In this document: piece after piece, positions 46,026 to 54,254 of the stretch | Numbering within the stretch: the stretch's first letter is position 1 | Layout: every line of letters begins with the position of its first letter | Source: CAWCBH01 sp963793785 | GTDB lineage: Bacteria; Actinomycetota; Thermoleophilia; Solirubrobacterales; 70-9 | NCBI GenBank assembly: GCA_963793785.1 | Contig: CAWCBH010000004.1 | Coordinates: forward strand, 1 to 64,000 | Direction: 5' to 3' | Length of the DNA stretch: 64,000 nt | Notes under the pieces: model-generated | The model's database searches: none | Told to the model about the DNA's origin: nothing | What the model saw: the letters and a program-made list of their open reading frames with translations, nothing else | Made by a program: the position numbers and the translations under genes

Positions 46026-46863
46026 GCTCGTCCTGCAGCCTCTGCAGGGTCTCCTCGTCCCAGTCGTGGGTGCGGAGCAGCAGGTAGCGGAGACCGTTGA
46101 CCGCGTCATAGGCCTCGGTCTCGGTCGTGCCGGGCCCGATCAGCCCCGCCTCCCGCAACATCTCCGTGACCGGCTCGTACTCCTGCCGGAACCAGGTCTC
46201 GGCGACCTCCTTGCGATCCATGAACCGCCCCTCAGCCTGCATGGCGCGAAATCCCCAGCCCTCGACGCTCTCGGCGAAGTCGGCGTAGCGCGACTTGTTC
46301 GGTAGCTGGATCCGCTTGCGGGCCTCTGGTGGCAGCGGCACCCGCTCGAAGAAGAGCCGCTCGTGGCTCTTCAGGGCCAGGTCGTGCGCGGCGATCGAGC
46401 CCTCGGCGCCGACCTTGGTCTGGATCTCGGTCACGTAGGCGTCGATCGTCTCCAGGCCCAGCTCGCGGGCAACCGAGACGCGATGGTGTCCGTCCTCGAC
46501 AAAGTGCAGCTCGCCGACCCGATAGACCGAGATCGGCGGCATCGCCTCGCCTTTGCGTACCGCCTTCGCGATCCGCTCCCAGCGCTGGCGAACCCGCCGC
46601 GAGGTGGGCCGGAAGCGGCGGTCGAACTCTCGCGCGCGGTCTACGGTGCCGACGATCGAGTCGAGCTCCAGAACCTGCAGCCCGAGGCGCTTCTCGCCGG
46701 TCCGGCCGAGCGCAGCGACGACCTCCTCGAAGGGGAGGATCAGGTTGACGTCGTCGGGCTCACGGCGCAACCGGGCGGAGAGGCGGGAGAGAACCTGCCG
46801 GCGCCGGGCGCGGCTGAAGTCCGATTGCGCATCCTGGGCGCTGAAGCCGGTGTCGCGGCGCAT
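45958..46863 (-). CDS. ParB/Srx-like domain protein
   Basis: A 301-residue protein with a ParB-like N-terminal nuclease/CTPase-fold core: GLQVLELDSIVGTVDRAREF, then MPPISVYRVGELHFVEDGHH and RVSVARELGLETIDAYV. The VxDGHHR pattern is the ParB/sulfiredoxin motif. The rest is charged and helical, without a helix-turn-helix of ParB type, so chromosome partition is not implied. ATG 46863 follows TAGACT by 7 nt (leaderless). Its 3' end overlaps the ABC ATPase gene in convergent orientation. Confidence 0.85.
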   Translation of the reverse strand: MRRDTGFSAQDAQSDFSRARRRQVLSRLSARLRREPDDVNLILPFEEVVAALGRTGEKRLGLQVLELDSIVGTVDRAREFDRRFRPTSRRVRQRWERIAKAVRKGEAMPPISVYRVGELHFVEDGHHRVSVARELGLETIDAYVTEIQTKVGAEGSIAAHDLALKSHERLFFERVPLPPEARKRIQLPNKSRYADFAESVEGWGFRAMQAEGRFMDRKEVAETWFRQEYEPVTEMLREAGLIGPGTTETEAYDAVNGLRYLLLRTHDWDEETLQRLQDELSRPAPREEDTAIRRLRREIGR

Positions 46864-46870
46864 GCAAGCG

Positions 46871-46876
46871 AGTCTA
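46871..46876 (-). promoter_or_regulatory. -10 element, leaderless promoter of the ParB-like gene
   Basis: TAGACT on the minus strand, 7 nt, then ATG 46863. Confidence 0.5.
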
Positions 46877-46898
46877 GGGCCGGATCCGCCCCCGTTGC

Positions 46899-46938
46899 TA
46901 CCCTGCCGATGTAGGCACTCTGCCTGCGCGTCCCTACC
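46899..46938 (+). promoter_or_regulatory. purF upstream region with two TACCCT -10 candidates
   Basis: TACCCT occurs at 46899 and again at 46933, upstream of the purF TTG at 46965. Either could serve as -10; no clear -35 is visible for either. The leader would be about 55 or 20 nt and contains GAGGAA as ribosome-binding site. Confidence 0.35.
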
Positions 46939-46964
46939 CTCTACTGCGAGGAAACGCGCCCCCT

Positions 46965-48410
46965 TTGACCGCTAGCGAGCGGCTCCATCAAGACCGCGAG
47001 GGTCCCCGCGACGAGTGCGGCGTCTTCGGCGTCTACGCGCCGGGGCACGACGTCGCCCGCCTCGCCTACTTCGGCCTCTACGCGCTCCAGCACCGCGGCC
47101 AGGAGTCGGCGGGCATCGCCACCTGCGAGGGCGGTCACATCACCACGCTTCGCGACGCCGGCCTCGTCAGCCAGGTCTTCGACGAGGAGAAGCTGCGGGC
47201 CCTGGAGGGCGACATGGCGATCGGCCACGTGCGCTACTCGACCACCGGCGGCGGCTCATGGGAGAATGCGCAGCCCGTCTGGCGCGACGACGGACGTGAG
47301 CTGGCGCTGGCCCACAACGGCAACCTGACCAACGCGGTTGAGCTGTGGGGAGAGCTACGAGATCAGGGGGTCAAGTTCCGCGGCACCTCCGATTCGGAGA
47401 TCATCGCCGCGCTGCTCTCGTCTAACGACGGGCGCTTCATCGAGGACGCGGTCGCCGCTGTGATGCCCCGCATGGAGGGCGCCTACTCGACCGTGGTTAT
47501 GACCAAGCATGCGATCGTCGCCTTCCGTGATCCCTACGGGGTGCGGCCGCTCTCGCTCGGGCAACTCGGCGACCGCTATGTGGTCGCTTCCGAGAGTTGC
47601 GCCTTCGACATCATCGGTGCCAAGCTGCTGCGCGAATTGCACCCCGGCGAGATGGTGTCGCTGACCGAGCGCGGGCTGGAAACCCGACAGGTCGTGCGCG
47701 CCGATCGCCCGGCGATGTGCGTCTTCGAGCACATCTACTTCTCTCGCCCCGACACTCGGCTCGAGGGCCGGGTCCTGCAGGAGGTCCGGGGGAAGATGGG
47801 CGAGATCCTCTGGCGCGAGGCCCCGGTGGACGCCGACCTGGTGATCTCGGTTCCCGACTCCGGCAACCCTGCCGCGGCCGGGTTTGCGCGGGCGTCGGGG
47901 CTCCCGCGCGACGACGGGCTGATCAAGAATCGCTACGTCGCCCGCACCTTCATCCAGCCCGGACAGGAGCTGCGCAAGCACGGATTGCGGCTGAAGTTCA
48001 ACCCGCTGCCGGAGATCGTCGCCGGCAAGAGGATCGTCGTCGTCGACGACTCGATCGTCCGCGGCAACACGACCCGGCAGATCATCGGCATGCTGCGCGA
48101 CGCCGGCGCCAGCGAGATCCACCTGCGGATCTCGGCGCCGCCGATCCGCCACCCCTGCCACTACGGGGTCGACATGTCGACTCGCGAGGAGATGATCGCC
48201 CACGGGCGATCGGTGGCCGAGATCGCCGACGAGCTCGACGCCGACTCGCTCGCCTACTTGTCGATCGAGGGTGTCTACGAAGCGGTCGGCACCGGGGCCG
48301 ACGTGCACTGCGACGCCTGCTTCACCGGCCGCTATCCGCTCGGCGAGCCCGAGGAGGCGAACGGGAAGTTCGCTCTGGAGGAGATCGCCGTCGTGCCCGC
48401 TTCGCGTTGA
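46965..48410 (+). CDS. purF: Amidophosphoribosyltransferase
   Basis: A 481-residue enzyme that starts de novo purine synthesis (PRPP + glutamine to phosphoribosylamine). A 17-residue propeptide precedes the catalytic Cys18 in CGVFGVYAPGHD, which must be exposed by cleavage. The glutaminase block GLYALQHRGQESAGIA and the PRPP loop IVVVDDSIVRGNTTRQI are intact, and the C-terminal Cys residues (CHYGVDM, VHCDACF) fit a [4Fe-4S] enzyme. TTG 46965 is chosen because a GAGGAA lies about 11 nt upstream and the propeptide length fits. Its TGA overlaps the purN TTG; purM, often next to purF, is absent. Confidence 0.97.
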   Translation: MTASERLHQDREGPRDECGVFGVYAPGHDVARLAYFGLYALQHRGQESAGIATCEGGHITTLRDAGLVSQVFDEEKLRALEGDMAIGHVRYSTTGGGSWENAQPVWRDDGRELALAHNGNLTNAVELWGELRDQGVKFRGTSDSEIIAALLSSNDGRFIEDAVAAVMPRMEGAYSTVVMTKHAIVAFRDPYGVRPLSLGQLGDRYVVASESCAFDIIGAKLLRELHPGEMVSLTERGLETRQVVRADRPAMCVFEHIYFSRPDTRLEGRVLQEVRGKMGEILWREAPVDADLVISVPDSGNPAAAGFARASGLPRDDGLIKNRYVARTFIQPGQELRKHGLRLKFNPLPEIVAGKRIVVVDDSIVRGNTTRQIIGMLRDAGASEIHLRISAPPIRHPCHYGVDMSTREEMIAHGRSVAEIADELDADSLAYLSIEGVYEAVGTGADVHCDACFTGRYPLGEPEEANGKFALEEIAVVPASR

Positions 48411-49042
48411 GCGCCTTCCGGCTCTGCGTGCTCGCCTCGGGTACGGGGACGAACCTGCAGGCGATCGTCGATCAGCTCCACGGGCAGGAGCTCGAAGCGC
48501 AGGGCGGGACGATCGAAGTGGTCGGCGTCGTTTCCGACAAGGCGGATGCGCCGGCGCTGCTGCGGGCCCGCGAAGCGGGGATCGAGTCGATTGCGTTTGT
48601 CGGATCCGAGCATCCCGATCGGGTCGCTCGTGACGCCGCGATGGCGGACTGGATCGAGGCGCGCCAAGCCGACCTCGTCGTGCTCGCCGGTTACATGCAG
48701 CTGCTCTCGTCGACCTTTGTGGCTCGTTTCGAGAGCCGGATCGTCAACGTGCACCCGGCTCTGCTGCCGTCATTTCCCGGCCTGGACGCGATCGGGCAGG
48801 CGCTCGAGCATGGGGTGAAGGTGACCGGCGTCACCGTGCACTTCGTCGACGAGGGGGTCGACTCCGGCCCGATAATCCTCCAGCGGCCGCTGCCGGTTCC
48901 CCCCGGTCGCGACCGGCGAGAGCTCGAGGAGGAGATCCACCGGACCGAGCACGCGCTCTACCCGCAGGCCATCCGCATGATCGCCGAGGGCAGGGTTAGG
49001 ATCGACGCCCGCAATCCACGCTTGGTCGTGATCGATGAATGA
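48407..49042 (+). CDS. purN: Phosphoribosylglycinamide formyltransferase
   Basis: A 211-residue formyltransferase using 10-formyl-THF on GAR. LCVLASGTGTNLQAIVD, VVLAGYMQLLSSTFV, VNVHPALLPSFPGLDA (catalytic Asn/His) and GVTVHFVDEGVDSGPII are diagnostic. TTG 48407 overlaps the purF stop (TTGA), and the 3' end overlaps purH by 8 bases. The frame extends upstream inside purF. Confidence 0.96.
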   Translation: MSAFRLCVLASGTGTNLQAIVDQLHGQELEAQGGTIEVVGVVSDKADAPALLRAREAGIESIAFVGSEHPDRVARDAAMADWIEARQADLVVLAGYMQLLSSTFVARFESRIVNVHPALLPSFPGLDAIGQALEHGVKVTGVTVHFVDEGVDSGPIILQRPLPVPPGRDRRELEEEIHRTEHALYPQAIRMIAEGRVRIDARNPRLVVIDE

Positions 49043-50649
49043 GCTCTCCGCAACCCGCACCCCCGCCACGGTCGGCGACGGCTCGGTGCGGGTGCGGCGG
49101 GCGCTGATCTCGGTCTCCGACAAGACCGGCGTCACAGACTTCGCGAAGGGTCTCGCGGGGCTCGGAGTCGAGATCCTCTCTACCGGCGGCACCGCCCGGG
49201 TGCTGCGCGAGGCCGACGTCGCCGTCTCCGACGTCTCCGAGTTCACCGCTCAGCCGGAGATCCTCGACGGACGGGTGAAGACGCTGCATCCGCGGCTGCA
49301 TGCGGCGCTGCTGGCGCGCCGCGACGACGCCGAGCACGCCGCGACCCTCGAGCGAGAGGGAATCGAGCCGATAGACCTCGTCTGCGTGAACCTCTATCCG
49401 TTCGAGGAGGCGGTCTCGCGGCACGACGTCGACCCGGGGATCGCGATCGAGAACATCGACATCGGCGGGCCGACGATGATCCGGGCGGCGGCGAAGAACC
49501 ACGAGGGCGTGGCTGTGATCGTGAAGCCGGAGTCCTACGACGCGGTGCTGGCGGAGATGGAGGAATCGGAGGGTGAGATCTCCGAGAGCACGCGGCACTG
49601 GCTCGCCAACGAGGCATTCGCGCAGACGGCGCGCTACGACGCGGCGATCAGCCGCTGGTTCTCGACCCATTACGAGGACTTCCCGGAGCACCTGGTGATC
49701 GCCTACGAGAAGGTGCTCGACCTCTCCTACGGTGAGAACCCCCATCAGCGGGGGGCGCTCTATGTAGAGGCGGGGGCCCGCACCCATGTGCTCTCGCGGG
49801 TCTCGAAGCTGCACGGCCGCGCAGCTGTCTTTCAACAACGTCCTCGACCTGGACTCCGCGCGGCGGCTCGTCGCCGACTTCGCCGAACCGGCCTGCGTGA
49901 TCGTCAAGCACAACAACCCCTGCGGAGTCGCGATCGGCGAAAGCGCCCAGCAGGCCTACGAGAAGGCCCTCGCCTGCGATCCGATGTCGGCTTTCGGAGG
50001 CGTGATCGCGATCAACCGCCCGATCGACCCGCAGCTGGCGCAGGCGCTGCACGGCAACTTCGTCGAGGTGCTGATCGCACCGGCCTACGACGACGGCGCC
50101 CTCGACGTCCTGCAACAGAAGGACGCGATCCGGATCCTCGCCGACATCGAGCAACGCGGATCGGACCCGGGCGAGCGAGACTCGAAGCGGGTCCGCGGTG
50201 GCCTGCTGATCCAGGACCGCGACGGCGATCCCGAGCCCCGCGAGCTGATGGAGGTGGTCAGCGGCGATCCGGACGAGTCGCAGTGGCGCGACATGCTCTT
50301 TGCCTGGACCGTGGTTCGCAACGTCCGCTCGAACGCGATCGTGCTGGCCAAGGACGGGGCGACGATCGGGATCGGCGCCGGGCAGATGAGCCGCGTCGAC
50401 TCGGTCCGGCTGGCGGTCGAGAAGTGCCGCGAGGCCCGCGGTGAGGAGGCCGACTCACTCCTCGCCGGCTCGGCAATCGCCTCCGACGCTTTCTTCCCCT
50501 TCGCCGACGGCCCGCAGGCGGCGATCGAGGCCGGGGCGAAGGCAGTGATCCAGCCCGGCGGCTCGAAGCGCGACGCCGAGGTGATTGCTGCCTGCGACGC
50601 GGCCGGCGTGGCGATGGTCTTCACGCGCCACCGGCATTTCCGACACTAG
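49035..50649 (+). CDS. purH: Bifunctional AICAR formyltransferase/IMP cyclohydrolase, frameshifted
   Basis: The protein carries out the last two steps to IMP. Part 1 (49035 onward) has the cyclohydrolase core ALISVSDKTGVTDFAKGLAG, ILSTGGTARVLREA and GRVKTLHPRLHAALLARR. Part 2 has the formyltransferase core: FNNVLDLDSARRLVADF, VIVKHNNPCGVAIGESA and MSAFGGVIAINR, ending VFTRHRHFRH. The two lie in different frames: SKLHGR is followed by one extra base near 49821, after which QLSFNN restores the canonical GKxLSxNN motif. Without the shift the product would be cut short. ATG 49035 overlaps purN. Confidence 0.88.
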
Positions 50650-50659
50650 CGATCGGTTC

Positions 50660-51093
50660 GGCATACGTCGCCCCGGGTGGGGGCCGGGATCGGCAGATCT
50701 CGATTCTCCGTGGCAGTTGCACAGCGAGCACGCATTTCTTAGCTTCCTGCGGTAGGCAGCGGAGATTTTCCGGTGTGAACGGAGATCGTGAGGCTTCCCG
50801 CGCGATCGACATGGGAAGAAGGTTGACGCAGAACGGTCGTAGCCGCAGACGCCAGACCCCCCCGCCTTCGCGACGAGGATCCGCTTGACTTTCTGAAGCC
50901 GCCGCGTCACCGCTTCGCCCACGCTCGCTTGCAACTCCATCGCCGACCCGCCGCACACCGCGGAGTGAAGGGCGAACTCCGTCGACCGTGGATGCTGCAC
51001 TCCCGCAGCTCGACTGCACACCGTCCGTACCTGACGGAGGCGCCGGCGCTCGAAGGAGCGGCATCGGGCTGGGTCTGCTCCCGCACGACGCAT
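50660..51093 (-). pseudogene. Decayed HNH-type (CGYDR family) nuclease gene
   Basis: Pieces of an actinobacterial HNH protein are scattered over the three minus-strand frames. Frame A from ATG 51093 gives TEFALHS, then EAVTRRLQKVKRILVAKAGG and GVCGYDRSAS. Another frame gives HVDRAGSLTIS, a third gives PENLRCLPQEAKKCVL, and frame A returns with CNCHGE. In intact relatives these join as CxxCGYDR...FHHVD...KCVLLCxNCH. The first CxxC is also damaged (SGVC). At least four shifts are needed, too many for a single sequencing slip, so real decay is likely. This fills most of the otherwise empty 50650-51241 region; I see nothing else coding there. Confidence 0.65.
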
Positions 51094-51221
51094 GTCGTCC
51101 GAGCCTCGGACGGACCAGACGCCACCGTCCGAGACCTAGCGACTGCAGTCAGGTCACCGGGGGCGTGCCGAGGTCCGCTCAGCTTTTGTCTGCGGTCTAC
51201 GTTCGATACGAGCGCCATGGG

Positions 51222-51240
51222 TGTGCTAGTGTGCTAGCAC
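51222..51240. promoter_or_regulatory. Promoter and palindromic operator of the gntR gene
   Basis: TAGTGT at 51227 is a -10 candidate 9 nt before GTG 51242. GTGCTAG occurs twice, 8 bp apart (51223 and 51231), and GTGCTAGCAC (51231-51240) is a perfect palindrome covering the start site. A regulator bound here would block its own transcription. Confidence 0.5.
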
Positions 51241-51241
51241 A

Positions 51242-52157
51242 GTGGCACAGCAGCTTGATCGGCCGCGATCGCACGATGCTAACGAAGCTCCTGGGCTAGA
51301 GCGCCAGGACGAGGTTCCGCTGGGCGTGCAGCTCGCCTGGCGGCTGCGGGCGCTGATCATCAGCGGCCGGCTCGGGGTCGGGGAGAAGCTTCCGGGGGTA
51401 CGCGAGCTGGCCACCGGCGCGGGAGTCAACGTCAACACGGCCCGGGCGATCTACCGGCGGCTCGAGGTCGAGGGGCTTGCGGTGTCGCGGCACGGCCTCG
51501 GAACCTTCGTCGCCGAGCAAGTCGATGCGCGCCCCGCCCTCGAGCACCTCGCGGCCGAGGCCGCGGAGACCGCGCGCGCGAACGACATCGACCCGCGGGA
51601 GCTGGCGCGGGTGATCTACGCCGCCGGGGGCGAGGCAGACGCACAGTTGGCGCCTCCCGCCGAGCAACCCGCCTCGATCGATCCCGCCGAAATTGTCGAA
51701 CAGCCCGGGCGACCTGCTCTCGGCGCGGCGCTCGTTGCGGGCTCAGATCGCGCGCCTGGAGGCCGAGCTTGCCCCCTACACCGAGCACCTCAGTCTTTCG
51801 GATCCTCCGCCGCCGGTGAGCGCGCCGACCGCGCACGTCGCCGACATCGGCGAGCTGGAGGCGACCCGCGACACGCTCATCGAGCAGCTGCGCGAGACGC
51901 GCGCCAGGGCCGCCAAGCAGACCGATCGACAGCAGTCCGCGCGCACGAAGCTGGACGAGATGGTCAAGGACCCGGCAGCGCATCGCTGGGACGTGGTCTC
52001 AGACGACGAGATCGGCGACCCCGGCTGCAAGACCTACCAGGTACAGCCGGCCTGGGGACCGATCGGCGCGCTGATGAATTGGTGGCGCGTACGGGTCTCC
52101 GGAGGGTGTCCGTTAGCCGCGCCGCTGGCGGCGGCCCCAGCTAGATCGGGAGGAGAG
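51242..52157 (+). CDS. GntR-family (YtrA-like) regulator, frameshifted and open into the next gene
   Basis: The first part (51242 on) has a winged-helix GntR domain: PLGVQLAWRLRALIISGRLG, GEKLPGVRELATGAGVNVNT, and ARAIYRRLEVEGLAVSRHGLG. After IDPAEIVEQPG one extra base in CCCGGG (51704-51709) shifts the frame. The next frame continues with DLLSARRSLRAQIARLEAEL and a coiled coil (LEATRDTLIEQLRETRARAA), ending WWRVRVSGGCPLA, a typical C-terminus of such proteins. No stop follows in that frame before the permease ATG at 52158, so regulator tail and permease form one open frame. Either a second lesion removed the stop or the two are translated as a fusion. The GTG start has a palindromic operator. 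Confidence 0.7.
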
Positions 52158-52964
52158 ATGCTCAGAACCGCAGTCGACAGGGCGTTCTTGCCCGCCAAGT
52201 CGCTCTTCGAGCAGGTCGGGGACATGATGATCCTGACCGCGAAGACGATCTCCTCTGCGCTGCGGCCCCCCTACCCCTACGGGGGCGAGTTCATCGGCCA
52301 GTTCCTGTTCGCGCTACAGCTGTGCTGGTTTCCGATGCTGATCAGCTGCGTTGCCTTTGGCTTTGGCGCCCCGGGGCTGCAAGCGGCCAACTTCCTCTCT
52401 TTGTTTGGCGCCCTCGATCGCCTCGGGGGCTTTTTCATCTTGGCCTCGGTGCGCGAGTTCGCCCCCTTTGTGACCGCGGTCGTCGTCGCCGGGGTCGCCG
52501 GCACCGCGATCACCGCCGATCTGGGGGCCCGCAAGATCCGCGAGGAGCTAGACGCCCTGCAGGTGCTCGGCGTGGACCCGATCAAAAACCTCGTCGTGCC
52601 GCGCTTTTTGGCCTTGATGCTGATCACCGGCCTGCTCGACATCTACGCGCTGATCTTCGGGATCTCAGGCGGAATCGGCGCCGAGCTGCTCTATAACCAG
52701 CCCCTGGGCGGCTTCTTTGCGACCCTCTTTACCAACGCCTCGGTGACCGACCTCTGGGGCTCGGTCGTCAAGTGCACCCTGTTCGGGGCGATCATCGCCG
52801 TCGTTTGCTCCTATAAGGGGATGACCGCCTCCGGCGGCGCCGCCGGGGTGGGCAGGGCCGTCAACGAGGCGGTGGTGATCGCCTTCATGGGGGTCTTTGC
52901 CTTTAACTACGTCTTCACCCAGACCCTGCTCGCCACCCATCCGGAGCTGCAGACGATCCGATGA
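52158..52964 (+). CDS. MlaE/YrbE-family ABC lipid permease, first subunit
   Basis: A 268-residue polytopic permease (YrbE4A-like). Features are FVTAVVVAGVAGTAITADLG, RKIREELDALQVLGVDPIKN (the ExExDAL motif) and helices ending with SYKGMTASGGAAGVGRAVNE. ATG 52158 has GGGAGGAG directly upstream, which argues for independent initiation despite the open frame from gntR. In actinobacteria two such permeases precede mce genes to import lipids; here a second permease follows but no mce gene is present. Confidence 0.92.
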   Translation: MLRTAVDRAFLPAKSLFEQVGDMMILTAKTISSALRPPYPYGGEFIGQFLFALQLCWFPMLISCVAFGFGAPGLQAANFLSLFGALDRLGGFFILASVREFAPFVTAVVVAGVAGTAITADLGARKIREELDALQVLGVDPIKNLVVPRFLALMLITGLLDIYALIFGISGGIGAELLYNQPLGGFFATLFTNASVTDLWGSVVKCTLFGAIIAVVCSYKGMTASGGAAGVGRAVNEAVVIAFMGVFAFNYVFTQTLLATHPELQTIR

Positions 52965-53028
52965 GCGCGGAGCGAGCGAAGCGTCTAGATCTGACTCCTC
53001 GCGAGCGAGCGAAGCGCGAGGCTTGTCG
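52965..53028. repeat. Intergenic GAGCGAGCGAAGCG direct repeat
   Basis: GAGCGAGCGAAGCG occurs twice in the 64-bp gap between the two permease genes (about 52970 and 53002). The second copy lies in a longer partly palindromic stretch (CGCGAGCGAGCGAAGCGCGA). It may be a dispersed genomic repeat or an mRNA structure. Confidence 0.6.
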
Positions 53029-53826
53029 ATGACCGGCTGGCTGGCACTGCCGAAGTCCTGGCTTTCCAACCTCGGCGAGATAACCCGCTTCGGAACCGGC
53101 GTCTCGGGCCAGGTCTACACCGGCCGCGTCTTCCGCTTCTTCGGCGAGGCGCTGCGCCAGGCCGGGATCCTGATCCTCGGCTCGGCGCTCGTGATCTGGG
53201 GGCTGCTCTTCATCAGCGGCCTGACCTGTGGCCTCGAGGGCGCATACCTCCTGCGTGCCCAGGGCGCCCCCGCCTATGCGGGGGTGTTCAGCGCCTGGTG
53301 TGACCTGCGCGAGGTCGTCCCATACGCATTCGGCTACATGATGGCCGCCAAGGTCGGCACCGGGATCGTCGCCGAGCTGGGCTCGATGCGGATCTCCGAC
53401 GAGATCGACGCCCTCGAGGTGATGGGCGTTCCCCCCGTCACCTTCCTTGCCGCCACACGGCTCCTCGCCTCCTGGCTCGTCCTGCCCTTCATCTACATCG
53501 TCGGAATCGGCGTCTCGTACTTCGCTTCCTATCTGGTCGTCGTGCACCAGATCGGCGACACCTCGGCGGGCGGCTACTTCCTGATCTTCTGGATGTTCCA
53601 GAACCCGCCCGACCTGCTGTTCAGCTTGGCCAAGGGGATGGTGATGGCAACCGCGATCGTGCTGGTCGGCTGCTATTACGGCTACACGGCCTCGGGCGGC
53701 CCGGTCGGGGTCGGCGCCGCGACCGCAAAATCGATGGCGCTCAACATCGTCCTCGTCCACATCATCGGCATGCTCGGGACGCTGGTCTTCTGGGGCGCCA
53801 ACCCGCGGGCGCCGATCGGCGGCTGA
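53029..53826 (+). CDS. MlaE/YrbE-family ABC lipid permease, second subunit
   Basis: A 265-residue permease (YrbE4B-like) with six hydrophobic helices. MMAAKVGTGIVAELGSMRIS, DEIDALEVMGVPPVTFLAAT and CYYGYTASGGPVGVGAATAK match the family. It forms a heteromeric pair with the first permease. ATG 53029 is used; the frame is open upstream without family similarity. A small membrane protein follows 2 nt after its stop. Confidence 0.92.
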   Translation: MTGWLALPKSWLSNLGEITRFGTGVSGQVYTGRVFRFFGEALRQAGILILGSALVIWGLLFISGLTCGLEGAYLLRAQGAPAYAGVFSAWCDLREVVPYAFGYMMAAKVGTGIVAELGSMRISDEIDALEVMGVPPVTFLAATRLLASWLVLPFIYIVGIGVSYFASYLVVVHQIGDTSAGGYFLIFWMFQNPPDLLFSLAKGMVMATAIVLVGCYYGYTASGGPVGVGAATAKSMALNIVLVHIIGMLGTLVFWGANPRAPIGG

Positions 53827-53828
53827 CG

Positions 53829-54245
53829 ATGGAGGAGGCCGTAAACGCGATGACGAGGCCGGGAACACGCTTGGTTGACCGCCTGGTGGCGACTCTTCTG
53901 TTCGTCCTGATGGCGCTCGGCAGCCTTGCCCTCTGGCTGGCGGTGCCCGCCGGCGTCCTCTGGGGGTTCACCCAGCTCTCGGATTCGAAGACGTTTCACC
54001 TCTTCGTCGGGCTGATCGGGGTGCCCTTGGCGATTGGCGTCTTCGCGGCCGGGCTGTTTTGGATCAACGGCCTCTACCTCCGAGTTACGGGCAGCTGGAC
54101 CTACGACGAGGACGAGGACAGGCCCCGCCGGCTGCGGGGGCCGCTGGAGCCGCTGCTGGTCTGGTCGCTGCTGATCGCGATCGCCGCGATCAGCGTCTGG
54201 TTCTTCGCCTTCGCCGACGACCCTCCGTCCCCGGCACCCTTCTAG
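53829..54245 (+). CDS. Small membrane protein next to the lipid permeases
   Basis: A 138-residue protein with three predicted membrane helices: LFVLMALGSLALWLAVPAGV, FVGLIGVPLAIGVFAAGLFW and PLLVWSLLIAIAAISVWFFA, with an acidic cytoplasmic loop (YDEDEDRPRRL) before the last. It is 2 nt downstream of the second permease and probably co-transcribed. Function is unknown; it may be an accessory of the lipid importer. It is convergent with thiSG. Confidence 0.75.
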   Translation: MEEAVNAMTRPGTRLVDRLVATLLFVLMALGSLALWLAVPAGVLWGFTQLSDSKTFHLFVGLIGVPLAIGVFAAGLFWINGLYLRVTGSWTYDEDEDRPRRLRGPLEPLLVWSLLIAIAAISVWFFAFADDPPSPAPF

Positions 54246-54254
54246 GCGACCGGG

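Noticed and set aside
50929..51237. Plus-strand frame of about 100 codons upstream of gntR
   Set aside because: It is antisense to the HNH remnant, has no ribosome-binding site and no recognisable motif.
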